A DNA stretch of 32,891 bases from Cellulosilyticum sp. (GCA_017941635.1 JAGAVZ010000028.1:1-32891); one strand, 5' to 3'. Shown: positions 1 to 8,289, counted from the first letter of the stretch. The notes: a model not told the origin generated them from the letters alone. Program-made: numbers and translations.

Positions 1-7
1 ACCATGT

Positions 8-80
8 GGGTCACTAGCTCAGTCGGTAGAGCACTTGACTTTTAATCAAGTTGTCCCGGGTTCGATTCCCGGGTGGCTCA
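8..80 (+). tRNA. tRNA-Lys (anticodon TTT)
   Basis: A complete 73-nt cloverleaf can be folded by eye. The acceptor stem GGGTCAC pairs with GTGGCTC with one G-U pair, and the D arm has AGCTCAGTCGGTAGAGC. The anticodon arm CTTGA/TCAAG closes a 7-nt loop CTTTTAA with TTT at 41-43, and the T arm is CCCGGGTTCGATTCCCGGG. The discriminator base is A80. The CCA end is not encoded; the next bases are TAA. A strong terminator follows within 10 nt, so this is a monocistronic tRNA or the end of a tRNA transcript that begins before the window. Confidence 0.97.
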
Positions 81-89
81 TAAATGAAG

Positions 90-123
90 AAGGCCTGATA
101 GTTAATAGCTATCAGGCCTTTTG
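90..123 (+). terminator. Rho-independent terminator of tRNA-Lys
   Basis: A 12-bp perfect stem (90-101 with 109-120, core AAGGCCTGATAG) and a 7-nt loop are followed by a short T run. It lies immediately after the tRNA. Confidence 0.9.
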
Positions 124-286
124 TGTTATACAAAAATATAAAATGATAAAGCCTTCTTTTTTGAGTTACATATGATTTATAATACATATAAATGGAAAAT
201 ATAAAGATAGGAAAAATAGAGGTAGGACATTCCAATAGAACATAAAAATTTAGATGGAATGAGAATACCCTAGAAAGGGGAGTCAT

Positions 287-754
287 ATGAATAATTTTCT
301 TACAGAACAAGATATTGAGAAGATGAAAAAAGAGATAGAATATAGAAAAGTAGTTGTGAGAAAAAAGCGTAATGAAGAAGTAAAAGAAGCGCGTGCACAT
401 GGTGATTTGAGTGAGAACTATGAATATAAGGCTGCTAAGAGAGAGCGTGGACGTAATGAAGGTAGAATAAAGTACTTAGAGAGAATGATTAAGACTGCTA
501 ATATTATTGAAGATAATACTTCCGAGGATGAGGTAGGATTAGGAAAGAGAGTTACAATTAATTTTATTGAAGATGAGTTTTCAATGGAATATGAAATTGT
601 AACAACGATGTCTACTGATGCAGCTAATAATAAGATTAGTATTGAATCACCTTTAGGTAAAGCAATTTACAATCATAGGGTGGGTGATATTGTTGAGATA
701 GATTCACCAGATGGAAAATATGAAGTAAAGATTGAGAAGATAGAGAGAATATAG
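287..754 (+). CDS. greA: Transcription elongation factor GreA
   Basis: The 155-residue product has the length and layout of GreA/GreB. An N-terminal antiparallel coiled coil (about residues 5-75) carries the family motif around AHGDLSENYEY, with the tip acids Asp40 and Glu43. A C-terminal FKBP-like domain (about 80-155) contains SPLGKAIYNHRVGDIVEI. Known role: it enters the RNA polymerase secondary channel and stimulates cleavage of backtracked transcripts. The start is supported by AAAGGGGAG 6-7 nt before ATG. The gene stands alone between the tRNA terminator and a small unknown gene. A second GreA paralogue elsewhere in the genome would not be surprising; nothing here separates the two roles. 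Confidence 0.93.
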   Translation: MNNFLTEQDIEKMKKEIEYRKVVVRKKRNEEVKEARAHGDLSENYEYKAAKRERGRNEGRIKYLERMIKTANIIEDNTSEDEVGLGKRVTINFIEDEFSMEYEIVTTMSTDAANNKISIESPLGKAIYNHRVGDIVEIDSPDGKYEVKIEKIERI

Positions 755-861
755 GAATAGATAACTCCTCTAATGTAATGAGTAATAGTATATAATTTTT
801 TTGAATAAATTATACTTGATACGAATATAATTTAACAATTATACTAGAGGAGGAATTTAAT

Positions 862-1194
862 ATGATAGATCAAATGGAATTTAATGTATTAAAACGAGCT
901 CAGGATTTAACAAAGACTACGCATAGCTTAGATAACTTTTTTGATGAAAAGGGCATTGATATAAGACAAGTTAGAAAAAATCCTGAGTATTATGAAGAGT
1001 TAATAATGCAATATAGCCGTGACTGTATTAGTCAGGAATTATATAGAGAAAGTAAAGAAAGAATGGAGTATGAGTTTAATAAGTTATGTGAATTTCATAG
1101 ACGCAATGAAGAGAACTTAGTAGAGAAGTTCTATAATATTGCAAAATCTATTATTAAAGAAGAAATGGATCATAAACATTTAGAGGCGAAATAA
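862..1194 (+). CDS. Hypothetical protein, small, charged, helical
   Basis: I do not recognise this 110-residue product. It is rich in Glu, Lys and Arg, has no signal peptide or membrane segment, and reads as mainly helical (residues 40-105 are a run of charged heptad-like sequence). The reading frame is credible: GAGGAGG sits 7 nt before ATG, codon use matches the neighbours, and a strong hairpin terminator overlaps the stop codon. An inverted repeat AATTATA/TATAATT (808-832) lies just upstream and may be a regulatory site or chance in AT-rich DNA. It appears to be a monocistronic gene between greA and the decarboxylase-like gene. No function can be assigned. Confidence 0.7.
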   Translation: MIDQMEFNVLKRAQDLTKTTHSLDNFFDEKGIDIRQVRKNPEYYEELIMQYSRDCISQELYRESKERMEYEFNKLCEFHRRNEENLVEKFYNIAKSIIKEEMDHKHLEAK

Positions 1195-1226
1195 TGAGTC
1201 AAGTATTTTACTTGACTCATTATTTA
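1191..1226 (+). terminator. Terminator overlapping the stop codon of the 862-1194 gene
   Basis: A 14-bp stem (1191-1204 with 1210-1223, core ATGAGTCAAGT/ACTTGACTCAT) has a 5-nt loop and T-rich 3' flank. The 5' arm includes the TAA stop codon. Confidence 0.85.
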
Positions 1227-1423
1227 TTTCAGTTATGTAGAGATTACTTATAAATACAATAGATAAACTAATTTTATTTATACGTATACATTATCAATAC
1301 TTATAAAATTAAAAGTGATGGGGATAGATATAACTTTAGATTGCTATTTATAGAATTTGTAAATATAAAATACATGCTGTACACTATAATGAGAAATATT
1401 GAATTAATAGAAAGAGTGATAGG

Positions 1424-2860
1424 GTGAAAGCACCATTATTTGATAAGTTAATTGAGTATAGTAAGGCCAACTTAGTTTTTCATATGCCAGGGCATAAGTT
1501 TGGTTCGATTGCAGATTTAGATCAAATAGATATGACTAAATTAGATAATACTGAGGCAATGGGAATGGATAACTTATATGAAGCTGAGGGGATTATTAGA
1601 CAAGCCATGGAATTGATGGCTGATTTTTATGGTACAAAACAAACTATTTTTTTAACTAATGGATCTACAGCTGGTATTTTAACAAGTATATTATCCATAT
1701 GTAAAGAAGGTGATCAATTAATAGTTGCTAGAAATGCACATCATAGTGTATGGAGTGCATTAATATTGGCAGGTGTATCACCTATATATGTTAGTCCAGA
1801 GTACATAGAATCAGAGCATATAATAGGTAGTATATCAGAAGAGACTATAGAGAAGGCTTATAAGGCGTATCCAAAAGCTAAGGGTGTATTGGTTGTTAGC
1901 CCAACATATGAAGGGATTGTATCGGATATTGAAGCAATATCGAGAATAACACATAGATATGGAGGAATATTAATTGTTGATGAAGCACATGGTGCACATT
2001 TTGTATTAGAAGGAGATTTTCCTAAAAGTAGCATTAAGTTAGGTGCAGATATTGTAATTAATAGTATGCACAAGACATTACCAACATTAACACAAAGTGC
2101 ATTATTACATATTTGTTCAGATAGAGTAAACTATGACGAAGTGATTCAAGTACTAAGAATGATACAAACAAGTAGTCCTTCTTATGTTATGATGGGAATT
2201 ATGGATTATATTAGAGCATATATACAGGTTCATAAAGAAGAAATTCAAAGAAACTATGTAAATGAATTGGTTAGCTTTAGGAAAATACTTAATGAAGAAT
2301 TAAAACAGCTAAAGCTTATATCCTTTGATACAGAGCGATACGATATTAGTAAGGTTATTATTTCAACAACTCATACGAATATTAATGGATATGAATTAGA
2401 AGAGCTATTAAACAAAAACTTTAATATTACTGTTGAAGCAGCATTAAATAATTACATTATATTAATGACAACAATAGCAGATCAAAAGATGAGTTTGGCC
2501 AAGCTTAAAGAAGCGCTTATTAGACTTGATCAAATGGTTGAAAAACAAGGAACTCAAAAAAGTATCAATTCTTTTATGAAACAAAAAATAACATTGGGAA
2601 ATAATCCTAGAAGAATTTTTTATAGTAATAAACAATGTCTTCATATTAAAGAATGTTTAAATAGAGTTTCAGCTAAAAATATTATGCTATATCCGCCAGG
2701 AATACCTATTATTGCAATAGGTGAAGTATTTACTAAGGAGGATATTATTTTATTAAATGACTTTAAGGAGAAGATAAAGGGAATTAAAATCATAGATAAT
2801 GAAATATTTTTGGAAGTTGTTCAGGATGAAACAAAGGTAATAAGAGATAATATGAAATAA
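1424..2860 (+). CDS. PLP-dependent Orn/Lys/Arg decarboxylase family protein (YaaO/SpeA type)
   Basis: The 478-residue product is a short-form member of the fold-type I Orn/Lys/Arg decarboxylase family (Bacillus SpeA, YaaO), lacking the N-terminal wing domain of the large enterobacterial enzymes. Visible landmarks are the N-terminal HMPGHKFG motif (about 20-27), DEAHGAH (from Asp186, the PLP-ring-nitrogen acid) and SMHKT, with Lys217 the expected Schiff-base lysine. The C-terminal small domain keeps the family YPPGIP motif. Members release CO2 from arginine, lysine or ornithine to make polyamines; the substrate cannot be read from sequence. The start is GTG with weak AGAG spacing. It occupies the place of yaaO in the Bacillus order yaaO-tmk-yaaQ-yaaR-holB-yaaT. 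YaaO itself has no firmly assigned substrate, so arginine decarboxylase is only one option. Confidence 0.88.
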   Translation: MKAPLFDKLIEYSKANLVFHMPGHKFGSIADLDQIDMTKLDNTEAMGMDNLYEAEGIIRQAMELMADFYGTKQTIFLTNGSTAGILTSILSICKEGDQLIVARNAHHSVWSALILAGVSPIYVSPEYIESEHIIGSISEETIEKAYKAYPKAKGVLVVSPTYEGIVSDIEAISRITHRYGGILIVDEAHGAHFVLEGDFPKSSIKLGADIVINSMHKTLPTLTQSALLHICSDRVNYDEVIQVLRMIQTSSPSYVMMGIMDYIRAYIQVHKEEIQRNYVNELVSFRKILNEELKQLKLISFDTERYDISKVIISTTHTNINGYELEELLNKNFNITVEAALNNYIILMTTIADQKMSLAKLKEALIRLDQMVEKQGTQKSINSFMKQKITLGNNPRRIFYSNKQCLHIKECLNRVSAKNIMLYPPGIPIIAIGEVFTKEDIILLNDFKEKIKGIKIIDNEIFLEVVQDETKVIRDNMK

Positions 2861-2967
2861 AAGTAAAATGAAAAATAATAGTCTGCAACACAATATAGTA
2901 AGATAATGATAAGTATCATAATAGGCATATAGAATAGACACATATGAGGAAGTAAATGGAGGCATAA

Positions 2968-3555
2968 ATGGGAAAAATATTTTGTTTAATGGGTAAAAGT
3001 AGTACAGGAAAAGATACGATTTTTAGCATTTTAAAAAATGGCACTACTTTAAAGCCAATAGTACTATATACAACTAGACCAATGCGTAATAATGAAGAAA
3101 ATGGACGAGAGTATTATTTTATTAATGAAGAACGTTTGGCAGAATATCAAGAATGTAACAAAGTGATTGAACAAAGAGTATATCAAACAGTTAATGGACC
3201 ATGGTACTATGCAACGATTGATGATGGGCAATTTGAATTAGAAGATAATTATATTATGATTGTAACTTTAGAAGCCTATATCAATTTAGTAAAGTATTTT
3301 GGAGAAGAAAAGGTTATTCCAATCTATGTACAAGTAGAAGATGGAAAACGATTAGAACGTGCAATACAAAGAGAGAGACAGCAGGGTACTCCAAACTATG
3401 AAGAGTTATGCAGGAGGTTCTTAGCAGATAGTCGTGATTTTAGTAATGAGAATTTACAAAAGGCTAATATTAATAAGTACTATGATAATAATGATTTAGA
3501 TGAATGTGTTAAAGAGATTAAGAGAGAGATTCAGCAGATAATATATGGGAAGTAG
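2968..3555 (+). CDS. Guanylate kinase-like P-loop protein
   Basis: The 195-residue protein has a guanylate-kinase layout: P-loop GKSSTGKDT (residues 9-17), then TTRPMR...ENGREYYF, the GMP-binding signature, and a C-terminal lid/core region. It is in the position held by thymidylate kinase (tmk) in Bacillus, directly after the YaaO-like gene, but the GMP-type motif argues against a thymidylate kinase. The lid region is shorter and less typical than in housekeeping Gmk, and DFSNEN...YDNNDLDE replaces the usual C-terminal pattern. It may therefore be a second guanylate-kinase-like protein rather than the essential enzyme. The start ATG follows ATGGAGGCATAA with good spacing. Confidence 0.8.
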   Translation: MGKIFCLMGKSSTGKDTIFSILKNGTTLKPIVLYTTRPMRNNEENGREYYFINEERLAEYQECNKVIEQRVYQTVNGPWYYATIDDGQFELEDNYIMIVTLEAYINLVKYFGEEKVIPIYVQVEDGKRLERAIQRERQQGTPNYEELCRRFLADSRDFSNENLQKANINKYYDNNDLDECVKEIKREIQQIIYGK

Positions 3556-3687
3556 TTAAAAAACGCCGATATATTATTTATAAGGCTACTTTATAGAATA
3601 TAGATAAGCAATATTTGATTAAGGCATAGTATTTATGGAAAGACTTATCATAAGATTTAGACCTATAGTGGCGATATTGAAATTAAC

Positions 3688-3876
3688 ATAATAGCTACAG
3701 TAAATGCACTAAAGTAAAGATTATGGCTATAATGAGTATATTAAAGTAAAGAGTAATAACTATAATAAGTGCGTTAGAATCAAGATAGTAGACATGTGAG
3801 TAGATTAAAATAAATATAAGAATCATAGAAAGTACATTGGAAGGGTTATAACTACAGTGCTTGCATTTGAAATAAG
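3688..3876 (+). repeat. Degenerate ~33-bp tandem repeat in the gap before yaaR
   Basis: The 379-bp gap 3556-3934 has no convincing gene. By eye it contains imperfect units of about 33 nt: 3688-3720, 3721-3752, 3753-3785 and 3786-about 3817. They share a pattern ATA-GCTA-AGT-A-TAAAGTAAAGA. A further, separated copy lies at about 3847-3876 (ATAACTACAGTGCTTGCATT...). Units are diverged, so this is decayed repetition rather than a fresh expansion. Translation of the gap shows no remnant of the YaaQ/DarA protein expected here. Confidence 0.5.
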
Positions 3877-3934
3877 ATTAGCATAGAATAAAAATACATT
3901 ATAAGTGTAGGGGTGTTGAAAAGGGGGATTACAC

Positions 3935-4381
3935 GTGGCTGAAATGCAGATAGGCAATATACAGATGCCAACATTAAGGCAAGTATCTACAGCTACTCAG
4001 GTAAAGACTGAAGGCAACTTTAGATTTACTTTATTAAGCCAGATTGGTGAGAGTGAGTTACAAGAGAAACTGACTCAAATGGTAGAAGAGATTACAAAAC
4101 AAGGTCAGAAGATTGCTGAGCATATGGATATTAGGGATCTAAAGGTATACCGTTCTATGATTTCTAATTTCCTTAGTGAAGTTGTAGCAAATTCACATGA
4201 ATTCTCGAGAGAAAACTTCTTAGATAGAAGAGGTAGACATAGAGTATATGGGATTGTTAGACAGGTAAATGATAAGTTAGATGAATTAGCAAGAGAGCTT
4301 ATCAAATCTGAAAAAAATCAGGTAGATATCCTAGATAGAATTGGTGAAATTCAAGGATTAGTATTAGATATAGCAACTTAA
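3935..4381 (+). CDS. yaaR: YaaR family protein (DUF327)
   Basis: The 148-residue product is soluble and helical, with the family's conserved core KVYRSMISNFLSEVV...R-R-RVYGIVRQVNDKLDELARELI. YaaR proteins are widespread in Firmicutes between yaaQ and holB; no biochemical role is established. The start is GTG, preceded by AAGGGGG at a 7-nt distance; the nearby ATG at 3944 lacks its own site. A hairpin with a T run lies between its stop and holB, so read-through into holB may be reduced. Identification rests on family resemblance plus gene order. Confidence 0.85.
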   Translation: MAEMQIGNIQMPTLRQVSTATQVKTEGNFRFTLLSQIGESELQEKLTQMVEEITKQGQKIAEHMDIRDLKVYRSMISNFLSEVVANSHEFSRENFLDRRGRHRVYGIVRQVNDKLDELARELIKSEKNQVDILDRIGEIQGLVLDIAT

Positions 4382-4411
4382 TGTTCGTGGAGGGATTCAC
4401 GAACATTTTTA
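4378..4411 (+). terminator. Hairpin terminator or attenuator between yaaR and holB
   Basis: A 9-bp perfect stem ATGTTCGTG (4381-4389) / CACGAACAT (4398-4406) has an 8-nt loop and is followed by TTTTT. It sits 26 nt before the holB start, inside what is otherwise a compact same-strand run. Confidence 0.75.
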
Positions 4412-4436
4412 ATATATAAAGATAGAAGGAGTCGTA

Positions 4437-5426
4437 ATGAAAGTATTTGAAAACATTATTGGCAATGATGATGCAAAAGCATACTTTAAGAAGGTAGTAG
4501 CAGATAAACAGTTGTCTCATAGTTATATTTTTGAGGGACCATATGGTGTTGGAAAAAATACTTTTGCATTGGAATTAGCAAAGTTTATTTTATGTGAGAA
4601 TAAAACAGAAGAGGGACCATGTAATGAGTGTAGTTCTTGTCATATGATTAATGCAGGAACACATCCAGATGTCATTTTAGTTGAGAAAGATACAAAGGTT
4701 ACTAAGGTAGAAACAATTAGGGAAAATATCGTTCGTGAAATGGATATAAAACCTTATCAATCAGAATATAAAATCGTTATTGTAAAATCAGCAGATAGTA
4801 TTAATATACAAGGTCAAAATGCCATGCTTAAAACAATTGAGGAACCACCAGCATATGGAATTGTTATTTTGGTATGTGAGAATCTAGCAAGCTTGTTACC
4901 AACGATTAAGTCGAGATGTATAGTGGTGCGCTTTAATCCTGCTAGCAAGGAGCAGATGAGAGGTTATCTAGCGAGTAAGGGAATCACAGGTATACAACAG
5001 GAAGTATATGAAAAACTTTCCGATGGAAGTATTGGTGTGATTAATGATATTATTCAAGATGAGCAATATCTAGAAATCCGAAAACAGAGTGTAGAATACT
5101 TACAGAGATTAGAAACTGCGCAGATTATGCAAGTTTATGATATCGTTAAAGAGATTACAGACCAAAAGGAAGAAATAGATAGAATCCTGAACTTTTGGCT
5201 GTATTGGTATCGTGATATTGCGATTGTAAAAGTAGCAAGACAAGCAGATTTATACTACAAGGACTATGAGCAACAGCTGTTGGACATGTCTTATAAATTA
5301 ACGTATAATAAAGTTAGTCAGAATATAGAATCTATTAAGCAAGCGATTCTTGACGTTAAACAGAATATATACAGTACATTTGTCATAGAGAATTTATTAC
5401 TACAATTAAAGGAGAGGAAAAAATGA
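4437..5426 (+). CDS. holB: DNA polymerase III delta-prime subunit
   Basis: The 329-residue AAA+ protein has Walker A GPYGVGKNT (34-42) and a zinc knuckle at Cys53, Cys62, Cys65 and Cys68, with the same 9-3-3 spacing as E. coli delta-prime. It also has the NAMLKTIEEPP sensor region and the SRC box (KSRCIVVRF). Known role: part of the clamp loader that places the sliding clamp on DNA. The start follows AGAAGGAG with good spacing. The stop overlaps the ricT start (ATGA), so the two are translationally coupled. The order yaaR-holB-ricT is conserved in Firmicutes, which supports the assignment over other RuvB/DnaX-like AAA+ proteins. Confidence 0.95.
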   Translation: MKVFENIIGNDDAKAYFKKVVADKQLSHSYIFEGPYGVGKNTFALELAKFILCENKTEEGPCNECSSCHMINAGTHPDVILVEKDTKVTKVETIRENIVREMDIKPYQSEYKIVIVKSADSINIQGQNAMLKTIEEPPAYGIVILVCENLASLLPTIKSRCIVVRFNPASKEQMRGYLASKGITGIQQEVYEKLSDGSIGVINDIIQDEQYLEIRKQSVEYLQRLETAQIMQVYDIVKEITDQKEEIDRILNFWLYWYRDIAIVKVARQADLYYKDYEQQLLDMSYKLTYNKVSQNIESIKQAILDVKQNIYSTFVIENLLLQLKERKK

Positions 5427-6331
5427 TAACAGTCATTGGCATCAGATTTAGACGTGCCGGCAAAGTTTATTACTTTGCACCGGAAGAAGATATCGTATAT
5501 GGTCAAGGTCAGCATGCTATCGTTGAGACTGCTAGAGGGATAGAGTATGGTGAGGTCGTTATTTCAAATAAAGAAGTAGATGATTCTGAAGTTGTACAAC
5601 CTCTAAAAAAGGTTATTCGATTAGCAACACCTGAGGACGATGAAAAATATAAACAAAATAAGATTAAAGAAAAAGAAGCATTCTTTATTTGTAAAGAAAA
5701 GATTATTAAGCATAAATTAGATATGAAACTAATTGATGTTGAGTATACATTCGATAACAATAAAGTACTTTTCTATTTTACTTCATATGAACGTGTAGAC
5801 TTTAGAGAGCTTGTAAAAGAGTTAGCATCTATCTTCAAAACACGTATTGAGCTTAGACAAATTGGTGTTAGAGATGAAACAAAAATGTGTGGGGGCATTG
5901 GTATTTGTGGTCGCTCACTTTGTTGTAATACATTCCTTGGAGATTTCCAACCTGTATCTATTAAAATGGCTAAAGAACAAAATCTTTCATTAAATCCAAT
6001 CAAAATTTCAGGAATTTGTGGACGTTTAATGTGTTGTTTAAAATATGAACAGGAATGTTATGTTGAAATTCGAGGAAGACTACCTGTGATTGGTGATATT
6101 GTTATTACACCAGATGGAAAAGGGGAAGTATTATCAGTTAACGTATTGCGTGAACAAGTTAGAGTAGCTGTTCAGAAGAAAGATAAAGATGAGAAAGAAG
6201 CAATCATGTACCACTCTACACAGCTTAAAATTATTAAGAAGAAAAGATGTGGAAATGGCGGTTGCTGTGGAAATAATGAAGGAGAAATTGATAAGGAATA
6301 TGAAGGATTCGACTTTAGTACGCTCGAATGA
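5423..6331 (+). CDS. ricT: RicT (YaaT), PSP1-domain regulator of RNA maturation
   Basis: The 302-residue protein carries the PSP1 C-terminal domain and the cysteine clusters of RicT: Cys156-GGIGI-Cys162-GRSL-Cys167-Cys168, and Cys199-GRLM-Cys204-Cys205, with a further cysteine-rich tail KKKRCGNGGCCGN. In Bacillus subtilis RicT joins RicA and RicF in the Fe-S-containing Y-complex that assists RNase Y in mRNA processing and affects sporulation and competence. The ATG overlaps the holB stop by 4 nt (ATGA) and is preceded by AAGGAGAGG. Its 3' end overlaps the following methyltransferase gene. The tail with extra CCGN cysteines is worth noting as a possible additional metal ligand set. Confidence 0.93.
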   Translation: MITVIGIRFRRAGKVYYFAPEEDIVYGQGQHAIVETARGIEYGEVVISNKEVDDSEVVQPLKKVIRLATPEDDEKYKQNKIKEKEAFFICKEKIIKHKLDMKLIDVEYTFDNNKVLFYFTSYERVDFRELVKELASIFKTRIELRQIGVRDETKMCGGIGICGRSLCCNTFLGDFQPVSIKMAKEQNLSLNPIKISGICGRLMCCLKYEQECYVEIRGRLPVIGDIVITPDGKGEVLSVNVLREQVRVAVQKKDKDEKEAIMYHSTQLKIIKKKRCGNGGCCGNNEGEIDKEYEGFDFSTLE

Positions 6332-7082
6332 GAGAGTAGATGATTTAGAGAGAAACGGATATCGATTAATTCAAAATCCCGAAGTTTTTTGCTTCGGGAT
6401 TGATGCTATTTTATTAGCACATTTTGCAAAGGTAAGTAATGCGAAGCAAAAGGTTTTAGATATTGGCACTGGAACAGGGATTATTCCAATTGTTATGCAT
6501 GCAATTTATCAAAAAGGGACATTTACAGGTGTAGATATCCAAGAAGAAATGATCGAAATGGCATCTCGTTCTGTCCTTTTAAATGAGGTTCAAGATGATG
6601 TGACAATGAAAGTTATGGATATTAAAGATTATAAAGCACATTATTCAGCAGGAACATTTGATATCATTACTTGTAATCCACCTTATATGAAAGGCCATGC
6701 AGGACTCAAGAATGAGCATCCATCTAAGACGATTGCACGTCATGAGGTGGCTTGTACTTTAGAGGATATCATTGAAGGTGCTGGCTATATGCTTAAATAT
6801 GGTGGAAAGATGTGTATGATTCACCGTCCACACCGTTTAGTAGATATCTTTACAGCTATGCGTAATAACAAGATTGAACCTAAAGTAATGAGAATGGTTT
6901 ATCCAAAACAAGGGAAAGCACCAACTATGGTATTAGTAGAGGGTGTCAAAAATGGAAATCCTGAATTACGTGTAATGCCACCGTTATTTGTCTATAATGA
7001 AGATGGGACTTATACAGATGATATCAATGAAATCTATGGTAAAAAAGGACGCTTAGAGTCAGCAAGTCAGGAACAAAATTAA
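6300..7082 (+). CDS. TrmN6/YabB-type SAM-dependent methyltransferase
   Basis: The product is about 260 residues, a class I Rossmann methyltransferase. The N-terminal family block NERVDDLERNGYRLIQN is followed by the SAM-binding motif VLDIGTGTGIIP and the catalytic NPPY (in CNPPYMKG) typical of N6-adenine methyltransferases. Relatives include E. coli TrmN6, which methylates A37 of tRNA-Val, and Bacillus YabB in the same gene order. I place the start at ATG 6300, which gives the normal family N terminus and a 32-nt overlap with ricT. An upstream in-frame extension to 6189 would lie wholly inside ricT and encode non-family residues. The exact start remains uncertain, since ATG 6276 is also possible. 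A 216-bp gap without clear features separates it from rsmI. Confidence 0.88.
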   Translation: MKDSTLVRSNERVDDLERNGYRLIQNPEVFCFGIDAILLAHFAKVSNAKQKVLDIGTGTGIIPIVMHAIYQKGTFTGVDIQEEMIEMASRSVLLNEVQDDVTMKVMDIKDYKAHYSAGTFDIITCNPPYMKGHAGLKNEHPSKTIARHEVACTLEDIIEGAGYMLKYGGKMCMIHRPHRLVDIFTAMRNNKIEPKVMRMVYPKQGKAPTMVLVEGVKNGNPELRVMPPLFVYNEDGTYTDDINEIYGKKGRLESASQEQN

Positions 7083-7298
7083 GAGCTAACTAAGTAGAAA
7101 GATGTCTATGTAAAAGTAGAATATGTTTGATTTTATCTAGAATAACCTTTCTTTAACAAGGTATTATTTAATTAAAGTATTGAAGAATATATAGTATTAG
7201 ATGGAAAAAAGCATATTTGGATTGAATATAAAAATAGATATAGTAAGTATATTTAAATTAAATACAAAGTATTTACGAGCAAGATTTAGAAGGGAAAA

Positions 7299-8147
7299 AT
7301 GACTATGGAACAAGGCGTACTTACCCTATGTGCAACACCAATTGGAAATTTAGAAGATATAACGTATAGAGCAGTTCGTCTGATGAGTGAAGCTGATTTT
7401 ATTGCAGCAGAAGATACCAGACATACAAAGAAACTGCTTAATCACTTTGATATTCATACAAGGCTCATCAGTTACCACGAACACAATAAAATGGAGAAAG
7501 GTCCAGAGCTTATTGAGCTTTTAAAAGAAGGTAAAAATATTGTACTTGTAACAGATGCAGGGACGCCAGGGATTTCAGACCCAGGTGAGGATTTGGTAAG
7601 GCTTGCATTAGAAGAAGGGATTACAGTAACTTCTGTACCAGGATGTGTAGCTGGAATTACAGCATTAATTATTTCGGGACAAGCAACAAGACGTTTTATC
7701 TTTGAAGGATTTTTACCATCCAATAAAAAAGAAAAGGTAGAGGTCCTAGAGAGATTAAAGGATGAAACAAGAACAGTTATTTTATATGAAGCACCACACC
7801 GTTTAATTAAAACATTAGAGAGTTTACATGAAGCATTAGGTGATAGAGATATTACCATTACCAAAGAGCTTACTAAAAAGCATGAGACAGTAATTAAGAC
7901 ATCTTTAGCAAAGGCATTAGAATACTATAATGAAGAAGAGCCTAGAGGGGAATATGTTCTTGTTTTAGCTGGTAGAGATGAAAGAGAGTTAAAAGAAGAA
8001 ATCCAAGAAGGCTGGACAAGTTTATCAATTGAAGAGCATATGGCAATCTATACAGATAAAGGTATGGATGAAAAATCAGCAATGAAACAAGTAGCAAAAG
8101 ACCGTGGTGTAAGTAAAAGAGATATTTATGCCGCAATTCATAAATAA
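7299..8147 (+). CDS. rsmI: 16S rRNA (cytidine-1402-2'-O)-methyltransferase RsmI
   Basis: The 282-residue protein is a tetrapyrrole-methylase-fold SAM enzyme. Family hallmarks are LCATPIGNLEDITYRA (10-25), AAEDTRHTKKLL, the glycine-rich VTDAGTPGISDPGEDLV, and FEGFLPSNKKEK, followed by YEAPHRL. It 2'-O-methylates C1402 in the decoding region of 16S rRNA. Two in-frame ATG codons (7299 and 7305) follow AGAAGGG; the second has the better spacing (10 nt against 4), so the N terminus may be two residues shorter. It is the YabC position of the conserved cluster; the GIY-YIG gene yazA and abrB found around it in Bacillus are absent here. Confidence 0.95.
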   Translation: MTMEQGVLTLCATPIGNLEDITYRAVRLMSEADFIAAEDTRHTKKLLNHFDIHTRLISYHEHNKMEKGPELIELLKEGKNIVLVTDAGTPGISDPGEDLVRLALEEGITVTSVPGCVAGITALIISGQATRRFIFEGFLPSNKKEKVEVLERLKDETRTVILYEAPHRLIKTLESLHEALGDRDITITKELTKKHETVIKTSLAKALEYYNEEEPRGEYVLVLAGRDERELKEEIQEGWTSLSIEEHMAIYTDKGMDEKSAMKQVAKDRGVSKRDIYAAIHK

Positions 8148-8168
8148 AGTTGATGCAACAAAAAGCAT

Positions 8169-8208
8169 AAACTAGATTTATAACTAGGTGTATAAATCTA
8201 GTTTCTTA
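8169..8208 (+). terminator. Hairpin after rsmI
   Basis: A 14-bp perfect stem (8169-8182 with 8191-8204, AAACTAGATTTATA and its complement) has an 8-nt loop. The following T run is weak (TTTCTTATAT). It may end the housekeeping transcript, together with the second hairpin about 45 nt further on. Confidence 0.65.
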
Positions 8209-8248
8209 TATATGTGTTATAGCATTTATTTTTTAGAATAAGATATAC

Positions 8249-8287
8249 AAAAGTGCAAGGTAGATATTTATAACCTTGTACTTTTTT
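8249..8287 (+). terminator. Second terminator after rsmI
   Basis: A 13-bp stem with one G-U pair (8249-8261 with 8273-8285, AAAAGTGCAAGGT / ACCTTGTACTTTT) ends in a run of T. It is a better Rho-independent terminator than the hairpin just upstream. Confidence 0.8.
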
Positions 8288-8289
8288 AT

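Noticed and set aside
801-832. Possible promoter upstream of the 862-1194 gene
   Set aside because: TATAAT is present, but no -35 box lies at 16-18 nt (the nearest TTGAAT is 19 nt away), and the AATTATA/TATAATT dyad could be chance in such AT-rich DNA.
1222-1423. Riboswitch upstream of the decarboxylase-like gene
   Set aside because: The 200-nt AT-rich leader shows no conserved riboswitch motif that I recognise and no terminator-antiterminator pair.
3688-3876. CRISPR array
   Set aside because: Units are imperfect and directly adjacent without unique spacers, and there are no cas genes in the window.
6189-6299. N-terminal extension of the YabB/TrmN6-type methyltransferase into ricT
   Set aside because: The extension lies wholly inside the conserved ricT sequence and its residues do not fit the methyltransferase family; the family N terminus begins near the Met at 6300.
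7083-7298. Small hairpin AATAACCTT/AAGGTATT between the methyltransferase and rsmI
   Set aside because: The stem is short with an unpaired base and no T run; it is not listed as a terminator.
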